Part shown: positions 35,897 to 44,239 of the stretch, in pieces
Layout of the letters: each line of letters starts with the position of its first letter
How positions within the stretch are numbered: the stretch's first letter is position 1
DNA from: Erwinia sp039023475
GTDB lineage: Bacteria; Pseudomonadota; Gammaproteobacteria; Enterobacterales; Enterobacteriaceae
Assembly: GCF_039023475.1 (NCBI RefSeq)
Contig: NZ_JBCHVB010000008.1
Location: 62,001 to 126,000 of the forward strand
Length of the DNA: 64,000 nucleotides
Direction of reading: 5' to 3'
Program-made: the position numbers and the translations under genes
The notes under the pieces: model-generated
What the model saw: the letters and a program-made list of their open reading frames with translations, nothing else
What the model was told of the DNA's origin: nothing
The model's database searches: none

Positions 35897-37012
35897 ATGA
35901 AGAAAATATTACGTGCGGTGACGCTATTAGCATCGATGGCCGCCAGCGCGCCCCTGCTGGCGCAAACATTCGTCTACGTGTCAGAAGCCGGTGATGGCAC
36001 CATCGCGCGATACGCGCTGAACGAACAAACGGGTGCGCTGCAACTGCTGGGACACACCCAAACGCCAGGAAAAGTGATGCCGACGGTACTGAGCGCCGAT
36101 CGCAAACATCTTTATGCGGCGATTCGCAGTAAGCCGCTACAGGTGGTGAGCTGGCGCATCGACAGCAAAACCGGCGATCTGAGCCAGCCCGACGCCGTGG
36201 CCGCGGCGGCCAGTTATCCCTATATCAGCACAGACCAGCAGGGGCGCTTTCTGCTTGGTGCCTCATATGACGGCGACGTGGTGCACGTCTACCGGCTCGC
36301 CAGCGATGGCAAAGTGATTGCGCCGCCGGTCGGTAGCTATAAAACCGGACACGCGGCCCATTCGGTGATTGTTGATGCCAGCGGGAAAAATGCTTATGTC
36401 GGTAATCTCGGCACCGATCGCGTACTGCAGCTGAAACTGAACGCCGGGGGTGAACTGACGGCGCTCGGTAAGGGTTATGTCGACACTGCCGCAGAGAATG
36501 GACCGCGCCACTCGGTGCTCTCAGCGGATAACCGCTATCTCTACAACATTGGCGAGATGGGCGGCCTTATCACGCAGTTCCGTCGTGAAGCCAGCGGCGA
36601 GCTGGTAAAAGTGGCGGAGGTGCCGAATGCCGTTGCTGAAAAATACAAACTGGAACATGGAAAAGAGCGACCGCCGGGCTACAGCGACACCACGCCGCGT
36701 ATCTGGGCAGCCGATATTCACCTGACGCCGGATGGACGTTTTCTCTACGTCAGCGAGCGGACCAGCAGCACAATTAGCGGTTACCGGGTGAATAAGGCGG
36801 ACGGCAAGCTGACGCTGATTGATAGCTGGCAGGTTGAAAAACAGCCGCGCGGCTTTGCGATTTCGCCTGATAGCCGCTGGCTGATTGCCAGCGGTGAAAA
36901 GAGCGCGGTTACCGGCAGCTATGAAATTAATGCTGAAAGCGGAACGCTTAAGCGGGTAAGCGAAGCGCCTGCCGGAGGTGATGCAAATTGGGTAACGGTA
37001 GTGGCGTATTAA
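35897..37012 (+). CDS. Exported seven-bladed beta-propeller lactonase family protein
   Basis: A 371-aa protein of the 3-carboxymuconate cyclase/6-phosphogluconolactonase (Pgl) beta-propeller family. From the ATG at 35897 (after AAAGGA) it has a signal peptide, MKKILRAVTLLASMAASAPLLAQ, so unlike cytosolic Pgl it should be periplasmic. Repeated blades carry YVSE, YAAIRS, AYVGNLG and FLYVSER segments, and a GHAAHSVIVD and GPRHSVLSADN pair typical of the active face. Its substrate would be a sugar or organic lactone outside the cytoplasm. A hairpin terminator follows. Confidence 0.83.
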   Translation: MKKILRAVTLLASMAASAPLLAQTFVYVSEAGDGTIARYALNEQTGALQLLGHTQTPGKVMPTVLSADRKHLYAAIRSKPLQVVSWRIDSKTGDLSQPDAVAAAASYPYISTDQQGRFLLGASYDGDVVHVYRLASDGKVIAPPVGSYKTGHAAHSVIVDASGKNAYVGNLGTDRVLQLKLNAGGELTALGKGYVDTAAENGPRHSVLSADNRYLYNIGEMGGLITQFRREASGELVKVAEVPNAVAEKYKLEHGKERPPGYSDTTPRIWAADIHLTPDGRFLYVSERTSSTISGYRVNKADGKLTLIDSWQVEKQPRGFAISPDSRWLIASGEKSAVTGSYEINAESGTLKRVSEAPAGGDANWVTVVAY

Positions 37013-37035
37013 GGTTGCGTTGTAAGGTGTGGTTG

Positions 37036-37065
37036 GGGCTGGTCGCCATAAATAGCGACCAGCCC
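37036..37065 (+). terminator. Hairpin after the lactonase gene
   Basis: An 11-bp perfect stem GGGCTGGTCGC / GCGACCAGCCC with loop CATAAATA, 23 bp after the stop. A weak T-rich stretch (GATTTTG) follows later. Confidence 0.65.
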
Positions 37066-37181
37066 TGCGCGGATTTTGTAAGTTCGCATGGGGTGTGACA
37101 TCAAGGTAAAGCGTACACAAAACCTCTGTTTTCTGTACTCTCAAAAAAGGGACTTAGTGCGCGATGTATCAGGGTTAGGCT

Positions 37182-37793
37182 TCAGGACGCCGGGAGTCCG
37201 GACTGGACGGATACGGGGATTTTTATCCTACTGCCTGCCGGAACAGGGACCAGAAAAAGCAGGCTTACCAGTCCCGCACTGCCGTAAACGATGACGGCGT
37301 GCCGCCAGTCGGTGATATGCAGCAGTGCGGTGCCCAAAGGCCAGAACGCAGCTGAAGCAAGACCACCCAACAGGGTAATCAGAGAGATTGCCCGGCGAGA
37401 CCGTGCACCGGCAGTTTCGACAAGCAGCGCAAACGCGGCGTCATACAGGGCGAACCGCATCCCAGCCCCTACCAGGGCCCATACGGCAATCCAGGCTGGC
37501 GTGGTATGAATAAACGACATCAGAAAACAGCCGACAGCAACAGTCAACGTGCCTGCCATCATCATCGTGCGTCCGCCAATACGGGCCATAATGGGACCAG
37601 TCAGAGGTGAAACCAGTCCCATGGCGAACATGGCAACGGTCAGGCCCGAGAAAGTGACAACCTGAGACCAACCCGTATCAGCCATGATAGCGGCCCCTAA
37701 GGCACCCGGCATGTAAAACGTGATTCCCCAGTTAATAAGCTGCGTCATGCCGATACAGAAAATGGTGCGACCTGTCAGATGTCCTTCTGTCAA
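37182..37793 (-). pseudogene. MFS transporter, C-terminally truncated
   Basis: 203 codons give about six transmembrane segments of an MFS carrier (MTEGHLTGRTIFCIGMTQLINWGITFYMPGALG). MFS proteins need about 12, roughly 400 aa; the frame ends in a short unrelated tail (KIPVSVQSGLPAS) and no second half follows in any frame. The start overlaps the end of the GNAT gene by 4 bp, so it was the second gene of that operon. It is most likely non-functional. Confidence 0.7.
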
Positions 37794-38317
37794 TCTGTGC
37801 TCCCCGGAAGCTTTGCGTCACCCGTTCCGAGCGTGCGCTGCAGGATGACCGTATCAAGCCAGCGTCCGTGCTTGAATCCCACGGACCTGAGTGTGCCAGT
37901 GATACTGAAGCCCGCAGCACGGTGCAGGGCCAGGGAGGCGGTGTTTTCGCTGTTACCCACCACGGCCACGAGCTGACGAAAGCCACGGGCTTCTGCCCAC
38001 GCTAACGCATGGGACAACAGCAATTTGCCGATACCCCGGCCCTGAAACGTCGGGTCAATGTATACGGAATCTTCCAGGGTGAATCGGTAAGCACGCCGTT
38101 CACGGTAAAATGATAAATAGCAGTATCCCCGGACCCGCCCTTCATCAACCGCCACAAACCAGGGCAACCCTGCTGCACACACCTTTTTCAGGCGCATTGC
38201 CATTTCAGTCTCATCCGGCGGCACGGTTTCAAACGTGGCGGTGCCATGTAATACGTGATATGCATAAATCTGTTGTATGGCAGGAACATGTAGTTCATCT
38301 GCTTCGGTTATTTCCAT
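37790..38317 (-). CDS. GNAT N-acetyltransferase, phosphinothricin acetyltransferase-like
   Basis: A 175-aa acetyl-CoA-dependent acetyltransferase of the Pat/Bar-YncA group. The acetyl-CoA loop is FQGRGIGKLL (about 92-101) and the RAYRFTLEDSVYID segment is typical of the group, which acylates amino-acid analogues such as methionine sulfoximine. It overlaps the truncated MFS gene and is divergent from a LysR gene that may control it. Confidence 0.85.
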   Translation of the reverse strand: MEITEADELHVPAIQQIYAYHVLHGTATFETVPPDETEMAMRLKKVCAAGLPWFVAVDEGRVRGYCYLSFYRERRAYRFTLEDSVYIDPTFQGRGIGKLLLSHALAWAEARGFRQLVAVVGNSENTASLALHRAAGFSITGTLRSVGFKHGRWLDTVILQRTLGTGDAKLPGSTD

Positions 38318-38415
38318 TAATACAGTTCCTTTTTCGGTCAGATACAGAGACTAACCCGGATGAATAAACTCAGACAGGCGGCAAGGCTTATCAGTGGCAT
38401 AAGGAAAACTTTGGC

Positions 38416-39315
38416 ATGGCAACGCTGAACCTCGATCACCTGAATACTTTCAGGCTGGTCATCAGCCGGGGCAGTTTCTCCGGAGCGGCAGAAGCACTCG
38501 GCCTGTCGCAACCGGCAGTAAGTCTGCAGATAAGACAGCTGGAACAGGCGCTACAAGCCCGGCTTATTGAACGAACCAGCCGCGGGATAAAGCCAACGCC
38601 TGCCGGACTGACTTTTTCTGAGCACTGCATGAAAATTGATGCAGTGGTACGTACAGCTGTTGAATCTGTGTCCCTGCATTCAGACGATATAACCGGCACC
38701 GTTACTGTCGGCACAGGCGCAACGGCCTGCATTCATCTTCTGCCTCCCTTACTGCAGCAACTGCGACAGGCGCATCCCCTGTTGAAAGTGGACGTACGCA
38801 CTGGCAATACTTCAGATATTATCCGAGGCGTAGAGGAAAATCGTATAGACATTGGCCTGGTAACCCTGCCAGCAACAGGTAAGTGCCTGAACGTCAACCC
38901 GCTGGGTCCGGATGAATTTGTTATCATTATGGAAAAGGATGCATCAGAGCAGAACGCAAAACCGCTTTCTCCAGCAGCCCTTTTGTCAATGCCACTGATT
39001 ATTTTTGAACCCGGAAGCGGGACACGCTTCCTGATTAACGAATGGTTCCGGTTTACCGGGCACGTTGCCTGCCCTGTGATGGAGCTTGGCAGTATTGAAG
39101 CCATCAAAAGGATGGTACGTGCCGGCTTGGGTTACAGCATCGTCCCCCGCATGTCCGTTGCAAGCATGGGAGAAAGAAAGGGTCTAAGCCTCTATTCCAT
39201 GACGCCCCCTCTTTACCGGACTCTCGGGACGGTAATGCGGGAGGATCGGATCCTCAGCAGGGGGATGAATGAGGTATTAAACGAGTTAGTTAAAATCTTC
39301 ACTGAAGAAAAATAA
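38416..39315 (+). CDS. LysR-family transcriptional regulator
   Basis: A 299-aa LysR-type protein: winged helix NLDHLNTFRLVISRGSFSGAAEALGLSQPAVSLQIRQLEQAL and an effector domain starting GTVTVGTGATACIHLLPPLL. It is divergent from the GNAT-MFS pair across 98 bp, the usual arrangement for a LysR regulator and its target. Confidence 0.87.
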   Translation: MATLNLDHLNTFRLVISRGSFSGAAEALGLSQPAVSLQIRQLEQALQARLIERTSRGIKPTPAGLTFSEHCMKIDAVVRTAVESVSLHSDDITGTVTVGTGATACIHLLPPLLQQLRQAHPLLKVDVRTGNTSDIIRGVEENRIDIGLVTLPATGKCLNVNPLGPDEFVIIMEKDASEQNAKPLSPAALLSMPLIIFEPGSGTRFLINEWFRFTGHVACPVMELGSIEAIKRMVRAGLGYSIVPRMSVASMGERKGLSLYSMTPPLYRTLGTVMREDRILSRGMNEVLNELVKIFTEEK

Positions 39316-39379
39316 ACTTCGTGTGACGGTTTTTTTATAAAGAGGCTGACAATCCCTTATTATTCATAAAATTATAAAC

Positions 39380-39403
39380 GTCCGCTCTGTGCCAGGAGCG
39401 GAC
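39380..39403. repeat. Dispersed hairpin repeat, copy 1
   Basis: GTCCGCTC (39380-39387), loop TGTGCCAG, GAGCGGAC (39396-39403). Related to the copies at 40131 and 41813, which share GTCCGCT and AGCGGACAT(T) arms. It lies 64 bp after the LysR stop. Confidence 0.65.
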
Positions 39404-39424
39404 ATCATCGCTATAGCTGAGGAG

Positions 39425-40027
39425 TTAATAGATTAGGCTGTGTAGCGAAAAAGCAATGAGCAACATCCCGCCGACAATGTTGACGTATCTTTTGAGTATC
39501 AATGGGTTGGTTTTTTTTGCAGAAAATATGAGCGTTTGACTAATTGCTAAAAGCCAGACGCTCATAACTACTATATGAACTGATGCCAGCATCAGGTAGT
39601 TGCAAACGCCTCCCTTTATCCCTGCGAACTGTGAAACGACAGTCAGATAAAAAAGGATGGCTTTAGGGTTTAAAACATTAGCCAGCCAGGCCTCTTTTAA
39701 GGTCACCGAATGCTTTGTAATAGTAAACCCGCCTGTATTCACAGTTATCCCACTGCGGATTAGCATTACTCCTAACCAAAGCAGATAGGCAGTTCCAACA
39801 ACTTTAAGTACAGCAAAAGCTGATGGCGACGAGATGAGCACAGCGGTTATACCAAGCCCTATAAAAACCGCATGGGTATATATGCCCAAAGCTGTTCCGG
39901 CAAGAGTTCTGAATAAACCTTTGTTACCTCCTGCGAGAGCACTGTTCATAACGAGAGTGAAGCTTGCTCCGGGGGATAGTGCAACAGGGAGTAGTGCTGG
40001 CATAAAACCAAAAATGTTCACATCCAT
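39425..40027 (-). CDS. LysE/RhtB-family exporter
   Basis: A 200-aa amino-acid exporter-type membrane protein with about six hydrophobic segments. The N-terminal PVALSPGASFTLVMNSALAGG and WLANVLNPKAILFYLTVVSQF are family signatures. Base composition is clearly more AT-rich than the neighbouring core genes. Its substrate is not evident. It is flanked by repeats 1 and 2. Confidence 0.85.
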   Translation of the reverse strand: MDVNIFGFMPALLPVALSPGASFTLVMNSALAGGNKGLFRTLAGTALGIYTHAVFIGLGITAVLISSPSAFAVLKVVGTAYLLWLGVMLIRSGITVNTGGFTITKHSVTLKEAWLANVLNPKAILFYLTVVSQFAGIKGGVCNYLMLASVHIVVMSVWLLAISQTLIFSAKKTNPLILKRYVNIVGGMLLIAFSLHSLIY

Positions 40028-40130
40028 AGGCTTTGGATAGTAATTGACGCGCTCTTAGATTGCTAGCCAAGGCGCTCCGTAAGGATGTAATGTTCAGCAC
40101 AACGAAAACACGTAATCGTCATGAATCTAA

Positions 40131-40200
40131 GGTCCGCTCCTCGCTCATAGCAGATAAAGGTCGCGCAGTCGGCGTCTCCTAAGTGCCAAAAGCGGACATT
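40131..40200. repeat. Dispersed hairpin repeat, copy 2 (expanded)
   Basis: The left arm GGTCCGCTCCTCGCTCA (40131-40147) resembles the arm and loop of copy 3, and the right arm AAGCGGACATT (40190-40200) is identical to copy 3. About 40 extra bases separate them, so this copy looks rearranged or fused from two partial elements. Confidence 0.6.
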
Positions 40201-40303
40201 ACAAACATTGATGTAGGTTAATTCACAGGAAGAGTCAGTAAGTATTACTCATATTTCAGGACATACTCTCATAAAATCTGTTCGTACTTTTTAAATCCAG
40301 ACA

Positions 40304-40684
40304 TCAAACAGCACTCTTGTCTTTTTCCAACGCTTCCCTGCGCATGAATGCCCAGTCGATTAGTTCAGCCATTGACGGCCCTAACCTGATACCGATCTCA
40401 GTGAGTGCGTATTCCACTCTGGGCGGCACTTCAGGATATATCGTACGGGTAATTATTCCGTCTTTTTCGAGCTGCCTGAGCTGTTGAATAAGCATCTTCT
40501 GATTTACGCCTTCGACGCGTCGTTCCAGTTCTGAGAACCGCAATGGACCTTTTGCGCCAAAAAGCTGGCAGATTATGACAATTTTCCACTTACCTTCCAG
40601 GACCTGTAATGCTTCCCGTGTCGCAGCCGCCCACACCAGTTGCTGTTGTGGATCCTCACACCGCCAGTCACGTTGCTTTACCAT
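40304..40684 (-). CDS. HxlR-family transcriptional regulator
   Basis: A 126-aa winged-helix regulator: EALQVLEGKWKIVIICQLFGAKGPLRFSELERRVEGVNQKMLIQQLRQLEKDGII is the HxlR core. Several members sense reactive aldehydes or quinones and control a divergent oxidoreductase. Here the divergent gene is an alcohol dehydrogenase 97 bp away, with a 13-bp palindrome between them. Confidence 0.88.
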   Translation of the reverse strand: MVKQRDWRCEDPQQQLVWAAATREALQVLEGKWKIVIICQLFGAKGPLRFSELERRVEGVNQKMLIQQLRQLEKDGIITRTIYPEVPPRVEYALTEIGIRLGPSMAELIDWAFMRREALEKDKSAV

Positions 40685-40696
40685 ACTTACCTCTAA

Positions 40697-40709
40697 GTGT
40701 GTAGCACAC
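40697..40709. promoter_or_regulatory. Candidate HxlR operator
   Basis: The palindrome GTGTG-TAG-CACAC lies 12 bp upstream of the HxlR start, in the gap shared with the divergent alcohol dehydrogenase gene. Confidence 0.5.
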
Positions 40710-40781
40710 CAAATAGTGGGTTCTTGTTAAAATCTCAGTAGTCTTTTATTTTGGCAGAACCTTAAACAGGAGGCTACAGAT

Positions 40782-41795
40782 ATGAAAGCAATTCGATGGA
40801 CTACCGGTCCCAAACCCGATTTAGAGATGCATGACGAAGCAGTGCCGACGCCTGGAGCTCATGACGTACTGATCCGTGTAGAGGCAGCTTCACTGAATTT
40901 TCGCGATCAGGCAATTCTTGATGGCGCGTACGGTGGACCCCGTCAGGAAAATGGAGTTCCTCTCTCAGACGGCTCTGGCGAGGTGGTTGCAGTAGGGGCC
41001 GCGGTTAAACGTGCGAAAGTGGGGGATCGTGTTACATCCGGGTGTCATCCAGCCTGGATAGGTGGTCCTGCTCTTCCTGAATATCAAAATGACAGCCTGG
41101 GCATGACCACAGATGGATGGCTTGCCGAATATATTCTGTTGAATGAGAATGCTGTCGTTAAAATTCCTGATTATATGTCTTACGTTGAAGCGGCATCGTT
41201 ACCGTGCGCTGCTGTCACGGCCTGGACAGGCCTTAATCTGTCATCTCCACTTCAGCCCGGACAGACAGTGCTTATTCAGGGGACAGGTGGAGTGGCGCTC
41301 TTTTCACTTCAGGTTGCAAGAATGTTTGGTGCTCGTGTGCTGGCAATTACCTCAACAGATGAGAAGGCTGAAAAGCTCAAAGCCATGGGGGCTGAATCAG
41401 TTGTTAACTACAGCACTTTTCCTGACTGGGAAAAGAAGATTCTGGAACTTACGAGTGGTGAAGGCGTCGATAAGGTCGTTGACATTGCTGGAGAAAAAAC
41501 CATCGTGAAATCCGCTGCTTCTACCCGAAAAGGTGGAGATATAACGCTGGTTGGCTTTACGAGCGGATTCGGAGGCGGATTGCCACCTATTGATATTCTG
41601 TCCCGCAGTCTTACCGTTGCAGGTACGGCTATCGGCCCACGGCAGAATTTTGATGCATTGATGGCTGCCATGGAACAACACGAAGTCAGGCCAGTAATTG
41701 ATAAAGTATTCCCTTTTGCAACATACCGTGAAGCCTACAAGCGGCTTAAAAGCGGGAGTCACATTGGTAAAATTGTTATCGACGTAGCTCACTAA
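40782..41795 (+). CDS. NAD(P)-dependent alcohol dehydrogenase (MDR family)
   Basis: Medium-chain dehydrogenase, 337 aa, with GroES-like domain (AASLNFRDQAILDG, LSDGSGEVVAVG) and nucleotide site IQGTGGVALFSLQVA (about 165-179). The structural-zinc cysteine cluster is absent and the usual catalytic Cys-His pair is not evident, so it may be a zinc-free member. The divergent HxlR gene probably controls it. Composition is lower in GC than the core genes. Confidence 0.84.
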   Translation: MKAIRWTTGPKPDLEMHDEAVPTPGAHDVLIRVEAASLNFRDQAILDGAYGGPRQENGVPLSDGSGEVVAVGAAVKRAKVGDRVTSGCHPAWIGGPALPEYQNDSLGMTTDGWLAEYILLNENAVVKIPDYMSYVEAASLPCAAVTAWTGLNLSSPLQPGQTVLIQGTGGVALFSLQVARMFGARVLAITSTDEKAEKLKAMGAESVVNYSTFPDWEKKILELTSGEGVDKVVDIAGEKTIVKSAASTRKGGDITLVGFTSGFGGGLPPIDILSRSLTVAGTAIGPRQNFDALMAAMEQHEVRPVIDKVFPFATYREAYKRLKSGSHIGKIVIDVAH

Positions 41796-41812
41796 GCGCA
41801 GGGCGGACTCGC

Positions 41813-41842
41813 AATGTCCGCTTCTCGCTCAAAGCGGACATT
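41813..41842. repeat. Dispersed hairpin repeat, copy 3
   Basis: A perfect 11-bp stem: AATGTCCGCTT (41813-41823), loop CTCGCTCA, AAGCGGACATT (41832-41842). It lies 17 bp after the dehydrogenase stop and marks the right end of the lower-GC segment. It could also serve as a terminator but has no T-run. Confidence 0.7.
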
Positions 41843-41965
41843 CTGATTCGTTGCTACTGCCCCTCTGATGTCCCTCTCAACCAATACCGGAACTATCTAA
41901 ATACCGATCTTATCGGACTGATTGAAGTGAATATCATGGGGGCACAACACCATCACTGCTCCCGG

Positions 41966-43579
41966 TTACGCATCATCCGTTTCACTCACCGTAAATCCAA
42001 GCATCATTCCCGTATCTTCGTGTTCCAGAAGATGGCAGTGCGCCATATAGGCGTGTTCTTTAGCGGCGAGATGATCGAACCGGATCAGCACCTCGCTTCG
42101 CGCGCCTTCCACGCTGACAATATCCTTCCAGCCGCGGCGATGCGGGGCCGGTGGCTTACCGTTTTCGGACAGCAGGCGAAACTGCGCGCCGTGAATATGG
42201 AACGGATGGAGCATGGCATCATGCTCGCCGGAGATGATCCACTTCTCCACTTCGCCCCGCTTCACATCAAATGACGGCGTCGTCATATCAAAGGCTTTAC
42301 CGTTGATTTTATTGCCGTTATGGAAATCATCCACCTGCTCCGTAGGCGACGTGTGATGCATCCCGCCCATCGCTGGCGCATGTCCCTCGTGGCCGCCGGC
42401 GCTCCCGGCACCTTCATTACCGTGTCCGTCACCGCTCATGCCTGCCATCGCCGCATGACCATACTTTTCCATCAGCGCCAGCATGCCACGGCGATCCAGC
42501 TCGGGATCCATGGTGAGCTGCAACAGGCGGCTTTTTCCCTTCTCCTGTGACGGTAGCGGAGGCAGCGCCACCAGCTGGTCCGGCAGCGTGCCGCTGGCAA
42601 GGACCTGCAAAGGCGTGATGGTGAGTACCGGGAGCGGCTGGCTGAACGGCGCCAGCGTCATGCCCATCTGCCGTACGGGCAGCGTTTGCAGATCGAACGC
42701 GTTGCCATCGCCGGTATCCACCAGCACTTCGAAGCGCTCGCCCGGCAGCATAGGTAGCTGCGTTACGGCTACCGGTTCAGCCAGCAGTCCGCCATCGCTG
42801 GCGATCACATAGAGCGTGCGGTTGTCGCTGGCGGTCAGATTGAGCGAGCGCGCATTGCAGCCGTTCAGCAGGCGAAGGCGCAGCCAGCCACGGGGGACGG
42901 CGAGCTGCGGATAGATGGCGCCGTTAGTCAGCATAATGTTGCCGAACCAGCCCACCGCCGCGCTCATGACATCCAGCTGATAGTCGATTTTATCGCCCGC
43001 TTCGCTCACCCTTTTGTCCTGAAGAATGACCGGGATATCATCCACGCCCCAGATTTTTGGCAACAGCAGTTTTTCGCTGGCAGCATCTTTGATCAACACC
43101 AGGCCGGCCAGCCCCTGCGCGACCTGATACCCCGTCCGCCCATGCTGGTGAGGATGAAACCAGCAGGTGGCGGCGGGCTGATCGGGCGTAAAGCTGACGG
43201 TGCGGGTGGCGCCGGGCGCAATCAGCGCCTGCGGGCCGCCGTCAACATCGCCCGCCAGCGCCAGGCCATGCCAGTGCACGGTGGTCGCCTCCGGCAGCGT
43301 GTTCCGCACGTTAATGGTGACCGGCGTGCCGCTGTCGAGCACGATCGCCGGCCCCAGCAGATCGCCGTTATAGCCCCAGGTGGAAACGGTTTTTTCCTGC
43401 CAGACTGTCTTACCCTGCTGCGCGGTGATATTAATCACGCCCTGAGCATCGGCCGTTAGCTGTTTCGGCAGCGGCAGGCTGACCCGGGGCTGCGCGGCCA
43501 TCAGCGACTGGCTCCAGAACGGTAGCGCGCTGGCGGCCCCCATGGCGGCACTCAGCTTAATAAATTCACGACGTTGCAT
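41966..43579 (-). CDS. cueO: Multicopper oxidase CueO
   Basis: Periplasmic cuprous oxidase for copper tolerance. The ATG at 43579 gives 537 aa with a twin-arginine signal (MQRREFIKLSAAMGAAS); the in-frame extension to 43672 covers the promoter and is rejected. Copper ligand motifs: HWHG (102-105), HPHQHG (142-147), HPFHIHG (458-464), and HCHLLEHEDTGMM (514-526) with type 1 copper Cys515. A Met/His-rich insert spans about 366-410 and is longer than usual (E. coli CueO is 516 aa). It marks the right edge of the accessory block. Confidence 0.96.
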   Translation of the reverse strand: MQRREFIKLSAAMGAASALPFWSQSLMAAQPRVSLPLPKQLTADAQGVINITAQQGKTVWQEKTVSTWGYNGDLLGPAIVLDSGTPVTINVRNTLPEATTVHWHGLALAGDVDGGPQALIAPGATRTVSFTPDQPAATCWFHPHQHGRTGYQVAQGLAGLVLIKDAASEKLLLPKIWGVDDIPVILQDKRVSEAGDKIDYQLDVMSAAVGWFGNIMLTNGAIYPQLAVPRGWLRLRLLNGCNARSLNLTASDNRTLYVIASDGGLLAEPVAVTQLPMLPGERFEVLVDTGDGNAFDLQTLPVRQMGMTLAPFSQPLPVLTITPLQVLASGTLPDQLVALPPLPSQEKGKSRLLQLTMDPELDRRGMLALMEKYGHAAMAGMSGDGHGNEGAGSAGGHEGHAPAMGGMHHTSPTEQVDDFHNGNKINGKAFDMTTPSFDVKRGEVEKWIISGEHDAMLHPFHIHGAQFRLLSENGKPPAPHRRGWKDIVSVEGARSEVLIRFDHLAAKEHAYMAHCHLLEHEDTGMMLGFTVSETDDA

Positions 43580-43617
43580 TACTTCTGTCCTCATCCTGGC
43601 GGCGAATACCCTGCCGA

Positions 43618-43648
43618 AGCATAACCCTTCCCCTAACGGTAAGGTCAA
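43618..43648 (-). promoter_or_regulatory. cueO promoter with CueR (MerR-type) site
   Basis: On the minus strand, -35 TTGACC (43648-43643) and -10 TATGCT (43623-43618) are separated by 19 bp, the over-long spacer used by MerR-family activators. The spacer carries CCTTACC...GGGAAGG dyad symmetry close to the known E. coli CueR sites at copA and cueO. The -10 ends 38 bp upstream of the cueO start. Confidence 0.85.
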
Positions 43649-43777
43649 GTCCTGCAAATGCGCGCTTTTCAACGGCGGCTTAACAAGGCGGCAGGCCGCG
43701 CTTTTTCCGGCAAAATTGTCTGAAGCCTGCCGATAACTGTGCTAACGTCAGGCTACCGGAAATGGTTGAGAACAATT

Positions 43778-44125
43778 ATGAAGAAAAGCATCAAGACTCT
43801 GCTGTTACTGAGTCTCTTTAGCTTCTCATCGACAAGTTTTGCGCTGAGCGAGTCTGAAGCGGAAGATCTGGCGGATCTGACCGCCGTTTTTGTCTATCTG
43901 AAAAACGACTGTGGTTATCAGGAACTGCCGGATGGTCAAATCCGTCGGGCGCTGATCTTTTTTGCCCAGCAAAACCGCTGGGATTTAAGCAACTACAGCA
44001 ATTTTGATATGAAAGTGCTGGGTGAAGAGAGCTATCGCGATTTAAGCGGTATCGCCGTGCCTAACGATACGAAATGTAAGTCACTGGCGCGGGATTCCCT
44101 GAGCCTGCTCGCCTACGTGAAGTAA
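43778..44125 (+). CDS. yacC: YacC family protein (PulS/OutS-like)
   Basis: A 115-aa exported protein (ATG at 43778), same length as E. coli YacC, with signal peptide MKKSIKTLLLLSLFSFSSTSFA. It has two cysteines (NDCGYQE and DTKCKSL) that could pair. The family resembles type II secretion pilotins (PulS/OutS) but YacC function is not established. It lies between cueO and speE as in E. coli. Confidence 0.9.
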   Translation: MKKSIKTLLLLSLFSFSSTSFALSESEAEDLADLTAVFVYLKNDCGYQELPDGQIRRALIFFAQQNRWDLSNYSNFDMKVLGEESYRDLSGIAVPNDTKCKSLARDSLSLLAYVK

Positions 44126-44158
44126 TCCCCCCTGCGTGATCCGTCCCTGCTGATAATT

Positions 44159-44178
44159 TGACCGTGCAACCACGGTCA
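44159..44178. repeat. Inverted repeat between yacC and speE
   Basis: TGACCGTG (44159-44166), loop CAAC, CACGGTCA (44171-44178). It could end yacC or act in the speE promoter; the preceding T makes a TTGACC -35-like box. Function undecided. Confidence 0.45.
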
Positions 44179-44239
44179 GAGTTAGCTATTATGTCGCGCC
44201 CATTTTTCGTGGCTGTTATGAGGAAGGAGAGCCCCCACC

